The notes below the pieces were generated by a model. It searched no databases, had not been told where the DNA came from, and saw nothing but the letters and a program-made list of their open reading frames with translations. DNA of 64,000 nt from Gaiellaceae bacterium (GTDB lineage Bacteria > Actinomycetota > Thermoleophilia > Gaiellales > Gaiellaceae), in NCBI GenBank assembly GCA_030446625.1, contig JAUJMY010000014.1, forward strand, positions 1 to 64,000. Direction: 5' to 3'. This document shows, piece after piece, positions 8,077 to 16,338 of this stretch (its first letter is position 1; every line of letters begins with the position of its first letter). A program made the translations under genes and the position numbers.

Positions 8077-8280
8077 GTGTCGAATCTCTCTGTTTCGCCA
8101 ACCTTCTCCGAGGTCGGCTACCCGCCCGCGATCTCTTTCCGCGAGCTCTGGCCCTGGACGCTTTTCGCAGCTTCGATCCTGCTGTTCGCGATCTACATGA
8201 CCGGCTCCTATCAGGGTTCGGCCACGCTGCACGAGTTCTTCCACGACGGCCGGCACCTGCTCGGCTTCCCCTGTCACTGA
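8077..8280 (+). CDS. cbtB: Cobalt transporter subunit CbtB
   Basis: 67 residues with one membrane helix (LFAASILLFAIYMTGSY, about residues 27-43) and the characteristic C-terminus HEFFHDGRHLLGFPCH, whose His and Cys residues suggest metal binding. CbtB is the small partner of CbtA in a predicted cobalt importer found under B12 riboswitch control. The start is GTG 8077, five bases after an AGGAGG site. It opens unit 1, and cbtA follows after 10 nt. Confidence 0.93.
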   Translation: MSNLSVSPTFSEVGYPPAISFRELWPWTLFAASILLFAIYMTGSYQGSATLHEFFHDGRHLLGFPCH

Positions 8281-8290
8281 GGGCCTGACG

Positions 8291-9064
8291 ATGATGAGGA
8301 ACCTGCTCGTCTGCGGGCTCGCCGCAGGGGTGTGCGCTGGGCTGCTCGCAACCGGCTTTGCTCGCGTCGTCGGCGAGCCGGCCGTCGACGCCGCGATCGC
8401 GTTCGAGGAAAGCGATACCGAGCCAGCCGCAGAGCCCGTCGGGACGACCCACCAGCACGCCGCGGGACCGCTCGTCTCCCGGAAGATCCAGAGCGGCGCC
8501 GGACTGCTGACCGCTTCGCTTGTGTACGGACTGGCGGTGGGCGGCCTGTTCGCGCTCGCCTTTGCGTTCGTCTACGGCCGTATCGCGCAGCTGAGCCCGG
8601 CGACGACCGCGCTCTGTCTGGCGGCGGCTTCGTTCGTCGTCGTCTTTCTCGTCCCGTTCCTGAAGTATCCGGCGAATCCGCCTGCGGTCGGGAACCCGGA
8701 CACGATCACGAGGCGGACGTTGCTCTACTTCGCGATCGTCGGCGTCTCGGTAGCCGCGGCGGTGCTGGCGGTGCGGCTCCGCAGGCTGTTCGCGGAACGT
8801 GGCGCTCGCGGTGCGACCGTCGTGGGCGTCGCAGCCTTCGTCGGAGTCGTGCTCGTGGCCGGTCTCGCGCTGCCGGGTATCCAGGAGGTGCCTGCGGACT
8901 TCCCGGCTGTCACGCTGTGGGAGTTCCGGCAGGCGACCGTTGCGACGCAGCTCGTCCTCTGGACGGCGCTGGGCGCGATCTTCGCGCTCGGGGCGAGACG
9001 GGCGATGACAGGACGTGGCGCGGCGAAGCGTTCCGTCGCGCTTGCCGCTCGACCAGGGGACTGA
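8291..9064 (+). CDS. cbtA: Cobalt transporter subunit CbtA
   Basis: 257 residues with an N-terminal helix, a loop containing a THQH metal-binding-like motif near residue 55, and four further membrane segments (around residues 80-100, 110-128, 143-163 and 180-200, with a last one near 225-245). This matches CbtA, predicted to import cobalt with CbtB. It sits behind the riboswitch and directly before cobG, so cobalt supply and ring synthesis are co-regulated. The next start codon (TTG 9067) is two bases after its stop. Confidence 0.9.
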   Translation: MMRNLLVCGLAAGVCAGLLATGFARVVGEPAVDAAIAFEESDTEPAAEPVGTTHQHAAGPLVSRKIQSGAGLLTASLVYGLAVGGLFALAFAFVYGRIAQLSPATTALCLAAASFVVVFLVPFLKYPANPPAVGNPDTITRRTLLYFAIVGVSVAAAVLAVRLRRLFAERGARGATVVGVAAFVGVVLVAGLALPGIQEVPADFPAVTLWEFRQATVATQLVLWTALGAIFALGARRAMTGRGAAKRSVALAARPGD

Positions 9065-9066
9065 CA

Positions 9067-10335
9067 TTGCGCACGAACGCGGGAGTCGAGGCCACGGCCT
9101 TTCCCCGCTCCGATCCTTCGGTGGGCGCGTCGCTGCGACGCGGCTCCGCCCGCTGTCCCGGCGTGCTGGACATGCACGAGGCCGAGGATGGCTGGCTCGC
9201 GCGCGTCCGGTTGCCTGGCGGGAAGGTGGCGGCCGCGCAGTTCCTGGCGATTGCGGAGCTTGCGGCTCGGGGGAACGGACTCGTGGACGTAACGGCTCGT
9301 GCGAATCTGCAGGTGCGAGGATTGCGCGAGGACGCGGGCGCGGTCGTCGCCGAGGCGCTGGAGGCTGTCGGGCTCCTTCCGTCGAGGGCGCATGAGCGAG
9401 TCCGGAACGTCTTGGCGAGTCCGCTCGGCGGGCGCCACCCGCTCGCGCTCGCGAGCTCGGATGAGGTCGTGGCCACCCTCGACTGCGGGCTCTGCGCAGA
9501 CATGGAGTTGGCGGAGCTCCCGCAGCGCTTCCTCTTCGCCGTCGACGACGGCAGCGGGACGGCGCTCGGCCAGACAGCCGATGTCGGACTCGTTGCCGAG
9601 GGCGCGCGCGCGTTTCGCTTGCTCATCGACGGCATTCCCACCGGTGCCGTGGTCGCGACAAGAGATGCTCCCGTGTTGGCGCTGCGAGTCGCGCGTGCGT
9701 TTCTCGCGCTCAAAGCAGAGCATGGCGATCGTGCTTGGCGGATCGCGGAGCTACTGGGCGGCGCGGCTGCCGTTTCGGAGCGGCTGGCGGCGAGGCTCGA
9801 GCCGGCCGCGCTCGTACCCGCAGCCGCCGCCATTCCACCGGGAATCTGCGAGCAGCGTGACGGGCGTCTCGCGCTGACGGCACTCCCTCCGCTCGGGCGT
9901 CTCGACGGCGAGACCGTCGCTGCGCTTGGCGAGCTTGCGCTGGAGCATGGCGGCGATCTCCGTGTCGGCCCGGCGAAGACGATCACCCTCGTCGACGTCG
10001 AGCCCAGCCGCGTCGATGAGCTTGCTACCTCGGTGCGCGAGCTCGGTCTCGTCACCGAGCCGGGCTCGGGCTGGGAAGGGCTCAGTGCTTGCGCGGGGCT
10101 GCATGCGTGCGCCAAAGCCCGGATCGACGTGCGCGCGGCCGCGGCCGCGCGAGCGGTGGTGCGTGGCGCCGGTGCAGGCCGCGAGCACTGGTCGGGGTGC
10201 GAGCGCCGCTGCGGCGAGACGCGTGACGTACGCCTGAGGATCGCTGCGTCCGGCGACGCAATCGCGGTCGGCGGGCAGATCGTGAGTGACGTCGAGGGGG
10301 CGTTGAGTCTGCTCGACTCCGAGGCAGACGCATGA
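9067..10335 (+). CDS. cobG: Precorrin-3B synthase CobG
   Basis: 422 residues from a TTG start at 9067. CobG is the oxygen-using monooxygenase that makes precorrin-3B and marks the aerobic pathway. It belongs to the nitrite/sulfite reductase superfamily: two ferredoxin-like half-domains flank a siroheme-type fold, and the 4Fe-4S ligands are visible as C342-x5-C348 (ACAGLHAC) and C378-x3-C382 (SGCERRC). The open frame extends far upstream through cbtA but that part is shadow; TTG is the first start after the cbtA stop and gives a sensible N-terminus. It overlaps cobH by 4 nt. Confidence 0.9.
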   Translation: MRTNAGVEATAFPRSDPSVGASLRRGSARCPGVLDMHEAEDGWLARVRLPGGKVAAAQFLAIAELAARGNGLVDVTARANLQVRGLREDAGAVVAEALEAVGLLPSRAHERVRNVLASPLGGRHPLALASSDEVVATLDCGLCADMELAELPQRFLFAVDDGSGTALGQTADVGLVAEGARAFRLLIDGIPTGAVVATRDAPVLALRVARAFLALKAEHGDRAWRIAELLGGAAAVSERLAARLEPAALVPAAAAIPPGICEQRDGRLALTALPPLGRLDGETVAALGELALEHGGDLRVGPAKTITLVDVEPSRVDELATSVRELGLVTEPGSGWEGLSACAGLHACAKARIDVRAAAAARAVVRGAGAGREHWSGCERRCGETRDVRLRIAASGDAIAVGGQIVSDVEGALSLLDSEADA

Positions 10336-10958
10336 GCGGCTACATCCGCGACGGAGCGGAGATCTACCGGCGCTCGTTCGCGACGATTCGTGAGGAAGCC
10401 GATCTCGACGGCTTCGACCCGGTGCTCGCACGCGTCGCGGTGCGGATGATCCATGCCTGCGGCATGGTCGATCTGACGCGGGAGATCGCCGTTTCACCGG
10501 ACTTCGCTGCCGCCGCCGTCGCTGCGCTCGGGGCCGGTGCTCCGATTCTGTGCGACACCGCCATGGTCGCGGCGGGGGTCACCCGCTCGCGCCTCCCCGC
10601 CGCGAACGACGTCGTCTGCACGCTCGCCGATCCCCGTGTCCCCGGGCTCGCGCGCGAACTCGGCACCACCCGCTCGGCCGCCGCCCTCGAGCTCTGGCGA
10701 GAGCAGCTCGCGGGAGCCCTCGTCGTGATCGGGAACGCGCCGACCGCGCTCTTTCGGCTGCTCGAGCTGATCGAGGACGGTGCCGATCGACCGGCTGCGG
10801 TGATCGGCGTGCCCGTCGGTTTCGTCGGCGCACTGGAGTCGAAGGTCGCGCTCGCCGAGCACCCCGCGGGCCTCGAGTACCTCGTCGTCCACGGTCGTCG
10901 CGGTGGCAGTGCGATCGCCGCGGCTGCCGTCAACGCGCTTGCGAGCCCAACGGAATGA
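10332..10958 (+). CDS. cobH: Precorrin-8X methylmutase
   Basis: 208 residues. CobH/CbiC moves the C-11 methyl group to C-12, turning precorrin-8 into hydrogenobyrinic acid. The conserved catalytic histidine is in RMIHACGM (about residue 41), followed by the DTAMVAAG segment and the [15 protein letters not shown] motif near the C-terminus. Start ATG 10332 overlaps cobG, and its stop overlaps the cobIJ start, both by 4 nt. Confidence 0.96.
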   Translation: MSGYIRDGAEIYRRSFATIREEADLDGFDPVLARVAVRMIHACGMVDLTREIAVSPDFAAAAVAALGAGAPILCDTAMVAAGVTRSRLPAANDVVCTLADPRVPGLARELGTTRSAAALELWREQLAGALVVIGNAPTALFRLLELIEDGADRPAAVIGVPVGFVGALESKVALAEHPAGLEYLVVHGRRGGSAIAAAAVNALASPTE

Positions 10959-12466
10959 GCACGAATGGGCGGCACAGGGCAGGGAGGCTCTTCGGCGTCG
11001 GTCTGGGTCCCGGCGATCCCGAACTCGTAACGCTGAAGGCCCGCCGCGTGATCGAGGCGGCCCAGGTCGTCGCCTATCCCTGCGCCCGTCACGGACGAAG
11101 CGTCGCGCGAAGGATCGCGGCGCCGTACCTCCGTGAGGACCAGCTCGAGATCGCCTTGAGCTTTCCGGTCACGACCGAGCAGACCGACCACCCGGGAGGC
11201 TACGAGGGCGCGCTCCGCGACTTCTACGACGAGAGCGCCGCCGAGCTTGCGAGCCACCTCGACCACGGGCGCGACGTGGCCGTGCTGTGCGAGGGCGACC
11301 CGTTCTTCTACGGGAGCTACATGTACCTGCACGAGCGGCTGGATACTCGGTACGAGACGGAGGTCATTCCCGGCGTCACCTCGTTCAGCGCTGCGGCCGC
11401 GGCGGCCGGGAAGCCGCTCGTCAAGCGCGACGACGTGTTCGCCGTGCTGCCCGGCACGCTCGCGCCCGAGCTTCTCGCCGAGCGCCTGCGCATGGCCGAT
11501 GCGGCGGTCGTGCTCAAGCTGGGGCGCACCTTCGAAGGGGTCTGCGGGGCGGCCGAGCAGGCAGGCGTCGTCGAGCGGGCGATCTACGTCGAGCGCGCTA
11601 GCTCGCCCGAGCAGCGCGTCTCGGCGCTGCGCGAGGTGGAGGGCGAGGTTCCGTACATGTCCCTCGTGCTCGTCCCGACGCTGAACGGCGCAAAGACCGA
11701 CCGCCCTCCGGGCGAAGGCCAGGTCACGGTCGTCGGACTGGGCCCCGCAGGTCCGGAGTGGCTGACACCCGAAGCGCAGGCCGCCCTGGCAGCGGCGGAG
11801 GAGCTGGTCGGCTACGGCCCCTACCTCGCACGCGTGCCTGAGCGCAACGGTCAGGCTCGCCATGCCAGCGACAACCGCAACGAGAACGAGCGCGCTCGCG
11901 CCGCACTCGAGCTGGCGGCCGCCGGGAAGCGGGTGGCCGTCGTCTCGTCGGGCGACCCTGGCATCTTCGCCATGGCCGCAGCAGTGCTGGAGGTCGTCGA
12001 CGAGGAGGGCGGAGCGTTCGCGCAGACCGCCGTCCGGGTCGTGCCGGGTCTCTCGGCGATGCAGGCAGCGGCCGCTCGTGTGGGAGCGCCTCTCGGCCAC
12101 GACTTTTGCGTCGTGTCGCTCTCTGATCAGCTCAAGCCGTGGGAGATCATCGAGCGGAGACTCGAAGCGGCCGGGGCGGCGGATCTCGTGCTGGCGTTAT
12201 ACAACCCGGCGTCGCGGACTCGGCGGGCGCAGCTCGAGCGGGCGCGGGCGGTCCTGCTCGGTCACAGATGCGAGGAGACCCCGGTCGTCGTCGCGCGCGA
12301 CGTCGGCGGACCCGATGAGAGCATCACCGTCACGACGCTCGCCGGTTTCGACGCCGAGAGCGTCGACATGCGGACGCTGCTCGTGATCGGCTCTTCGACC
12401 ACACGTGTGATCGAGGGAGAGGCAGGGTCGCGGCAGGTCTACACGCCGCGCCGCTACCCGGGCTGA
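10955..12466 (+). CDS. cobIJ: Fused precorrin-2 C20- and precorrin-3B C17-methyltransferase CobIJ
   Basis: 503 residues made of two SAM-dependent corrin methyltransferases in tandem. Residues about 10-245 are CobI ([16 protein letters not shown], later [14 protein letters not shown]). Residues about 255-500 are CobJ ([41 protein letters not shown]). The same fusion is known in mycobacteria. The two reactions are separated in the pathway only by the CobG step, so fusion may help hand over the unstable intermediate. Start ATG 10955 overlaps cobH; cobF begins 4 nt after its stop. Confidence 0.95.
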   Translation: MSTNGRHRAGRLFGVGLGPGDPELVTLKARRVIEAAQVVAYPCARHGRSVARRIAAPYLREDQLEIALSFPVTTEQTDHPGGYEGALRDFYDESAAELASHLDHGRDVAVLCEGDPFFYGSYMYLHERLDTRYETEVIPGVTSFSAAAAAAGKPLVKRDDVFAVLPGTLAPELLAERLRMADAAVVLKLGRTFEGVCGAAEQAGVVERAIYVERASSPEQRVSALREVEGEVPYMSLVLVPTLNGAKTDRPPGEGQVTVVGLGPAGPEWLTPEAQAALAAAEELVGYGPYLARVPERNGQARHASDNRNENERARAALELAAAGKRVAVVSSGDPGIFAMAAAVLEVVDEEGGAFAQTAVRVVPGLSAMQAAAARVGAPLGHDFCVVSLSDQLKPWEIIERRLEAAGAADLVLALYNPASRTRRAQLERARAVLLGHRCEETPVVVARDVGGPDESITVTTLAGFDAESVDMRTLLVIGSSTTRVIEGEAGSRQVYTPRRYPG

Positions 12467-12470
12467 GCGT

Positions 12471-13238
12471 ATGCGCAGGGTGCTCCTGATCGGTATCGGC
12501 GCCGGCGATCCCGAGCATCTGACGGTGCAAGCGATCAAGGCGCTCAACGCCGTCGATGTCTTCTTCATCGTCGACAAGGGAGACGACAAGCAGGATCTCG
12601 TCCGCCTCCGGAAGGAGATCTGCGACCGCTACGTCGAGAACGCGTCGTACCGGATGGTCGAGGTGCGCGACCCCGAACGCGACCGCGCCGCCTCTGCCTA
12701 CCGCGCTGCTGTCGAGGACTGGCGACGCCGCAGAGCAGACATCTACGAGACGCTGATCCAGGACGAGCTGGGCGAGGAGGGCCGCGGTGCGTTTCTCGTC
12801 TGGGGCGACCCCTCGCTCTACGACAGCACGCTCGCGATCGTCGACGAGATCCTGGCCAGGGGAAACGTCGCGTTCGAGCTCGAGGTCGTGCCGGGGATCA
12901 GCAGTATCCAGGTGCTCGCGGCCAAGCACAGGGTGACGCTGACGCGGGTCGGCCGCCCCGTGCAGATCACGACCGGCCGGCTTCTCTCAGCTGGATTCCC
13001 CGCGGAGGCCGACGACGTCGTCGTCATGCTCGACGCGGACTGCTCGTTCAGGCAGCTCGCCGACGACGAGGGCGAGTTCGACATCTACTGGGGGGCGTAC
13101 GTCGGCACCGAGCACGAGCTGCTCGTCGCGGGCGAGCTGAGTGCGGTGACGGACGAGATCGAGCGGATCCGGAGCGAGGCGCGCGCGATGAACGGCTGGA
13201 TCATGGACTCGTATCTGCTGCGGAGACGCAGCCCTTGA
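12471..13238 (+). CDS. cobF: Precorrin-6A synthase (deacetylating) CobF
   Basis: 255 residues. CobF methylates C-1 and expels the acetyl group during ring contraction, a step specific to the aerobic route. It has the corrin methyltransferase fold (LLIGIGAGDPEHLTVQA at the start, VWGDPSLYDST, VPGISSIQVLAAKH) and the CobF-type insertion between. Its stop overlaps the cobK TTG start. Its presence with CobG supports the oxygen-dependent pathway. Confidence 0.94.
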   Translation: MRRVLLIGIGAGDPEHLTVQAIKALNAVDVFFIVDKGDDKQDLVRLRKEICDRYVENASYRMVEVRDPERDRAASAYRAAVEDWRRRRADIYETLIQDELGEEGRGAFLVWGDPSLYDSTLAIVDEILARGNVAFELEVVPGISSIQVLAAKHRVTLTRVGRPVQITTGRLLSAGFPAEADDVVVMLDADCSFRQLADDEGEFDIYWGAYVGTEHELLVAGELSAVTDEIERIRSEARAMNGWIMDSYLLRRRSP

Positions 13239-13984
13239 GCTGGCGCGTGCTCGTGCTCGGGGGCACTGCGGAGGCTCGAGAGCTCGCGGCGATGCTGCGC
13301 GAGGCCGGGATCCCCGCGATCTCGTCGCTCGCCGGACGGGTGGCGCAACCGCGGCTGCCCGTGGGTGAGGTGCGGATCGGAGGCTTCGGCGGCCCATCCG
13401 GACTGGCGTCCTGGCTCTCCGAGCATGAGATGGCGGCGGTCGTGGACGCGACCCATCCGTTCGCGGAGCGGATCTCGTCTTCGGCGGTGCAGGCGTGCTC
13501 GGCAGTCGGGGTGCCGCTCGTTCGGCTCGAACGGCCGGGCTGGAGCGAGCGTCCCGGTGACCGCTGGCACTGGGTCGACGATCTGGGTGAAGCCGCCGAG
13601 CTCGTCCCGCAGCTCGGGCAGCGCGTGCTGCTCACGACCGGGCGACAGGGCCTCGCTGCGTTCGCGGCCGTCGACAGCTGGTTTCTCGTCCGCTGCGTCG
13701 ATCCGCCGCGTCCGCCACTCCCCGCGCAGCACGAGCTCCTGCTAGACCGCGGTCCGTACACACTGACCGGAGAGCTCGCCTTGTTCGACCGGCACCGGAT
13801 CGACCTGCTCGTCACGAAGGACAGTGGTGGCTCCCATACTCAGCCAAAGCTCGACGCCGCGCGCGAGCGTGACGCACAGGTGATCGTGGTTCGCAGGCCC
13901 TCCCGCGCGGAAACTGCGACCGTTACCACACCGGCCGCGGCGCTTGCCTGGGCACAGATTGCGTGCTCTGGAGTTGGCTGTTAG
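13235..13984 (+). CDS. cobK: Precorrin-6A reductase CobK
   Basis: 249 residues. CobK uses NADPH to reduce precorrin-6A. Family features are the N-terminal VLVLGGTAEARELAA, the DATHPFAERIS segment near residue 70 and VTKDSGG near residue 195. The start is TTG 13235, sharing bases with the cobF stop (TTGA). It is the last gene of unit 1, and the promoter of unit 2 overlaps its last codons. Confidence 0.93.
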   Translation: MSWRVLVLGGTAEARELAAMLREAGIPAISSLAGRVAQPRLPVGEVRIGGFGGPSGLASWLSEHEMAAVVDATHPFAERISSSAVQACSAVGVPLVRLERPGWSERPGDRWHWVDDLGEAAELVPQLGQRVLLTTGRQGLAAFAAVDSWFLVRCVDPPRPPLPAQHELLLDRGPYTLTGELALFDRHRIDLLVTKDSGGSHTQPKLDAARERDAQVIVVRRPSRAETATVTTPAAALAWAQIACSGVGC

Positions 13985-13987
13985 CGT
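13959..13987 (+). promoter_or_regulatory. Promoter of cobalamin unit 2, inside the end of cobK
   Basis: TTGCGT (13959-13964), 17 bp, TAGCGT (13982-13987). The -10 box includes the cobK stop codon. It closely matches the unit 1 promoter and would start RNA near 13994, at the 5' edge of the second riboswitch. Confidence 0.6.
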
Positions 13988-13989
13988 AC

Positions 13990-14135
13990 GCGGATCAGCG
14001 CGGCGGCGCGAGGAACCCGGTGCAAATCCGGGACGGTCGCGCCACTGTAACCGGGGAGCAACTCCCACAAGCCACGGCCCACAGGGCTGGAAGGCGGGAG
14101 GAGCGCCGATCCGGAGTCAGGACACTCGTCCGCCG
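13990..14135 (+). ncRNA. Cobalamin riboswitch 2
   Basis: This has GAGGAACCCGGTGCAAATCC, then CGGTCGC followed by the B12-box GCCACTG at 14041-14047, GTAACCGGGG, GGAAGGCGGGAGG and GGAGTCAGGACA. It is closer to the textbook consensus than riboswitch 1. It lies in the leader of the histidine phosphatase gene and should control the 15-gene second unit. The edges are approximate; about 90 nt separate it from the GTG at 14228. Confidence 0.92.
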
Positions 14136-14227
14136 CGAAATCCTCGGAGGTCCGGGACGCACGATCCCGGTGGAGGTCGGATGGACGTCTCGAGATTTTT
14201 CGCCTAGATCGTGGGATCGGCGACCGC

Positions 14228-14821
14228 GTGAGGCGGCTGCGGCTCCTCCGCCACGCGAGCACGACCGCAACGCGCTCGCTCGCCTTTCCCGGCGACGAGC
14301 CGCTCGACGAGCGGGGCCGGGCGGCGGCCGCCGAGCTCGCGGGGATCTTCCTGCCCGTGGACGAGATCTTGTCGAGTCCAGCTGCGCGCTGTCGTGAGAC
14401 GGCGGAGGCTGCGGGGCTGTCACCGCGGGTGGAGCCGGCGCTGATCGAGTGCGACTTCGGTTCCTGGGCCGGCCGGACGCTTGCCGATCTCTCCGAGGAC
14501 GAGCCGGAGGCGGTAACCGCCTGGATGACCGATCCGAGCGCCTGTCCGCACGGCGGCGAGACGCAGGCCGAGTTCAGCGAGCGGATCGCGCGCTGGCTCG
14601 ACGCCCAGGCGCACCTCGAAGGGCGAGCGCTCGCGATCACGCACGGCGGGGTCGTCAAGGCAGCGCTCGTCCACGCTCTGGGCGCGCCTCCCGAGGCCTT
14701 CTGGCGCATCGACGTTGGGCCGCTCGCGCTGACGGAGCTGCATGCGCACGACGGGCGCTGGACGGTCACGCGCGTGAACGCCAGCGCCGTCGCTTCGGCA
14801 GTGGAAGCGGTGCATGCGTGA
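14228..14821 (+). CDS. Histidine phosphatase family protein, probable alpha-ribazole-5'-phosphate phosphatase
   Basis: 197 residues. The N-terminal LLRHAST holds the catalytic histidine of the phosphoglycerate-mutase-like phosphatases, and ITHGGVVKA near residue 138 holds the second one. Under a B12 riboswitch and before cobQ, the likely role is removing phosphate from alpha-ribazole-5'-phosphate or adenosylcobalamin-5'-phosphate (CobC in Salmonella nomenclature, not the threonine-phosphate decarboxylase later in this operon). The specific substrate is inferred from context. Start GTG 14228; its stop overlaps the cobQ GTG by 4 nt. Confidence 0.85.
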   Translation: MRRLRLLRHASTTATRSLAFPGDEPLDERGRAAAAELAGIFLPVDEILSSPAARCRETAEAAGLSPRVEPALIECDFGSWAGRTLADLSEDEPEAVTAWMTDPSACPHGGETQAEFSERIARWLDAQAHLEGRALAITHGGVVKAALVHALGAPPEAFWRIDVGPLALTELHAHDGRWTVTRVNASAVASAVEAVHA

Positions 14822-16338
14822 AGGGGGCATTGCTCGTTTGCGGCACGCATTCCGATGCCGGCAAATCCGTCGTCACCGCCGGTATCTGCCGCTGGTTGCG
14901 CCGGTCGGGGATACGCGTCGCGCCCTTCAAGGCCCAGAACATGTCGCTCAACTCCGTTGTCACCCTGGACGGCAGCGAGATCGGGCGCGCGCAGGCGGTG
15001 CAGGCTGCGGCCGCGGGCGTCGAGCCTGAAGCGGCGATGAACCCGGTGTTGATCAAGCCGTCGGGCGAGCGGCAGAGCCAGGTGGTCGTGATGGGCCGCC
15101 CCTACGCCGAGGCCGACGCCCGCTCCTACCAGGAGCTGAAGCACGAGCTACGACCGATCGTCGCCGCCGCGCTCGCCGACCTGCGCGAGCGCTTCGACGT
15201 CGTCGTCTGCGAAGGCGCCGGGAGCCCTGCCGAGACCAATCTGCGCCGAGCCGACATCGCCAATATGGGGCTGGCGCGCGAGGCCGGCCTGCCGGTGCTG
15301 ATCGTGGGTGACATCGACCGCGGCGGCGTGCTTGCCTCGCTCTACGGGACGCTGGCGCTGCTCGACCCGGCCGATCAGGCCCACGTCGCCGGCTTCGTGA
15401 TCAACAAATTCCGCGGCGACGCGTCGATTCTCGCGCCCGCGCTGGCTCAGCTCGAGCAGCTGACCGGTCGCGGCACGCTCGGCGTGGTTCCCTGGATCGA
15501 AGACCTCTGGATGGACGTCGAGGACTCACTCGCGCTCGAAGCGTCCCGGCCCGAGCAGCAGACCGAAGGCGACACGCTCGACGTCGCTGTCGTCCGGCTG
15601 CGCCGGATGAGCAACTTCACCGACTTCGACGCACTCTCGCTCGAGCCCGGCGTGCGCGTGCGCTTCACCCGCTCTGCTGCGGATGTCGAGCGCGCCGATC
15701 TGGTGATCCTGCCGGGGACGAAGGCGACGGTGGACGACCTCGGGCGGCTTCGAGCCGACGGTCTCGATCGCGCGATCGCGGTACGGGCCGAGCGAGGAGC
15801 GCCGATTCTCGGCATCTGCGGCGGCTACCAGATGCTCGGGCAGCGGATCTCCGACGAGGTGGAGTCGCGTGCGGGAGCGGTCGAGGGGCTCGGCCTCTTG
15901 CCTGTGTCCACCGCCTTCGCCTCCGACAAGCTCCTCCGTCGGCGCGAGGGCAGCTGCGCATGGCTGGGGACGCCGGCAGCCGGGTACGAGATCCGCCACG
16001 GCCGGGTCGCGCGCGAGGGTGGCGAGGCCGTCCTCGCGGCTGCCGATGGCAAGCCCGACGGCTGCCGTAGCGGCGCGGTCGTGGGCATCTCCTGGCACGG
16101 TGCGCTCGAGCAGGACGCGTTTCGCCGGGCGCTCCTCGGCTGGGTCGCCGGCGTGCGCGGGCGTCGCTTCGTTGCCGGCACGACCTCCTTCGCAACGGCG
16201 CGCGAGCTTCGTCTGGATGCGCTCGGCGATCTCGCGTCGCATCTGGACACCGCTCGTCTCGCCGAGCTGATCGATGGGGGCGTGCCCGAAGGCCTCCCGG
16301 CCGTGCGAACGGAGGTGGACGCGTGCTTCGTTTCGTGA
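14818..16338 (+). CDS. cobQ: Cobyric acid synthase CobQ
   Basis: 506 residues. CobQ amidates four side chains of adenosylcobyrinic acid a,c-diamide using glutamine and ATP. The N-terminal dethiobiotin-synthetase-like domain has the P-loop variant CGTHSDAGKS and the FKAQNMSLNS motif. The C-terminal glutaminase domain has its nucleophile at Cys334 in GICGGYQM and the His of VVGISWHGALE. The start is GTG 14818 overlapping the phosphatase stop. Its end overlaps cobN by 16 nt. Confidence 0.97.
   Translation: MKGALLVCGTHSDAGKSVVTAGICRWLRRSGIRVAPFKAQNMSLNSVVTLDGSEIGRAQAVQAAAAGVEPEAAMNPVLIKPSGERQSQVVVMGRPYAEADARSYQELKHELRPIVAAALADLRERFDVVVCEGAGSPAETNLRRADIANMGLAREAGLPVLIVGDIDRGGVLASLYGTLALLDPADQAHVAGFVINKFRGDASILAPALAQLEQLTGRGTLGVVPWIEDLWMDVEDSLALEASRPEQQTEGDTLDVAVVRLRRMSNFTDFDALSLEPGVRVRFTRSAADVERADLVILPGTKATVDDLGRLRADGLDRAIAVRAERGAPILGICGGYQMLGQRISDEVESRAGAVEGLGLLPVSTAFASDKLLRRREGSCAWLGTPAAGYEIRHGRVAREGGEAVLAAADGKPDGCRSGAVVGISWHGALEQDAFRRALLGWVAGVRGRRFVAGTTSFATARELRLDALGDLASHLDTARLAELIDGGVPEGLPAVRTEVDACFVS

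Noticed and set aside
14228-14821. Glycolytic phosphoglycerate mutase
   Set aside because: The RHAST histidine-phosphatase protein lies behind a cobalamin riboswitch and overlaps cobQ, so a B12 phosphatase role fits better.
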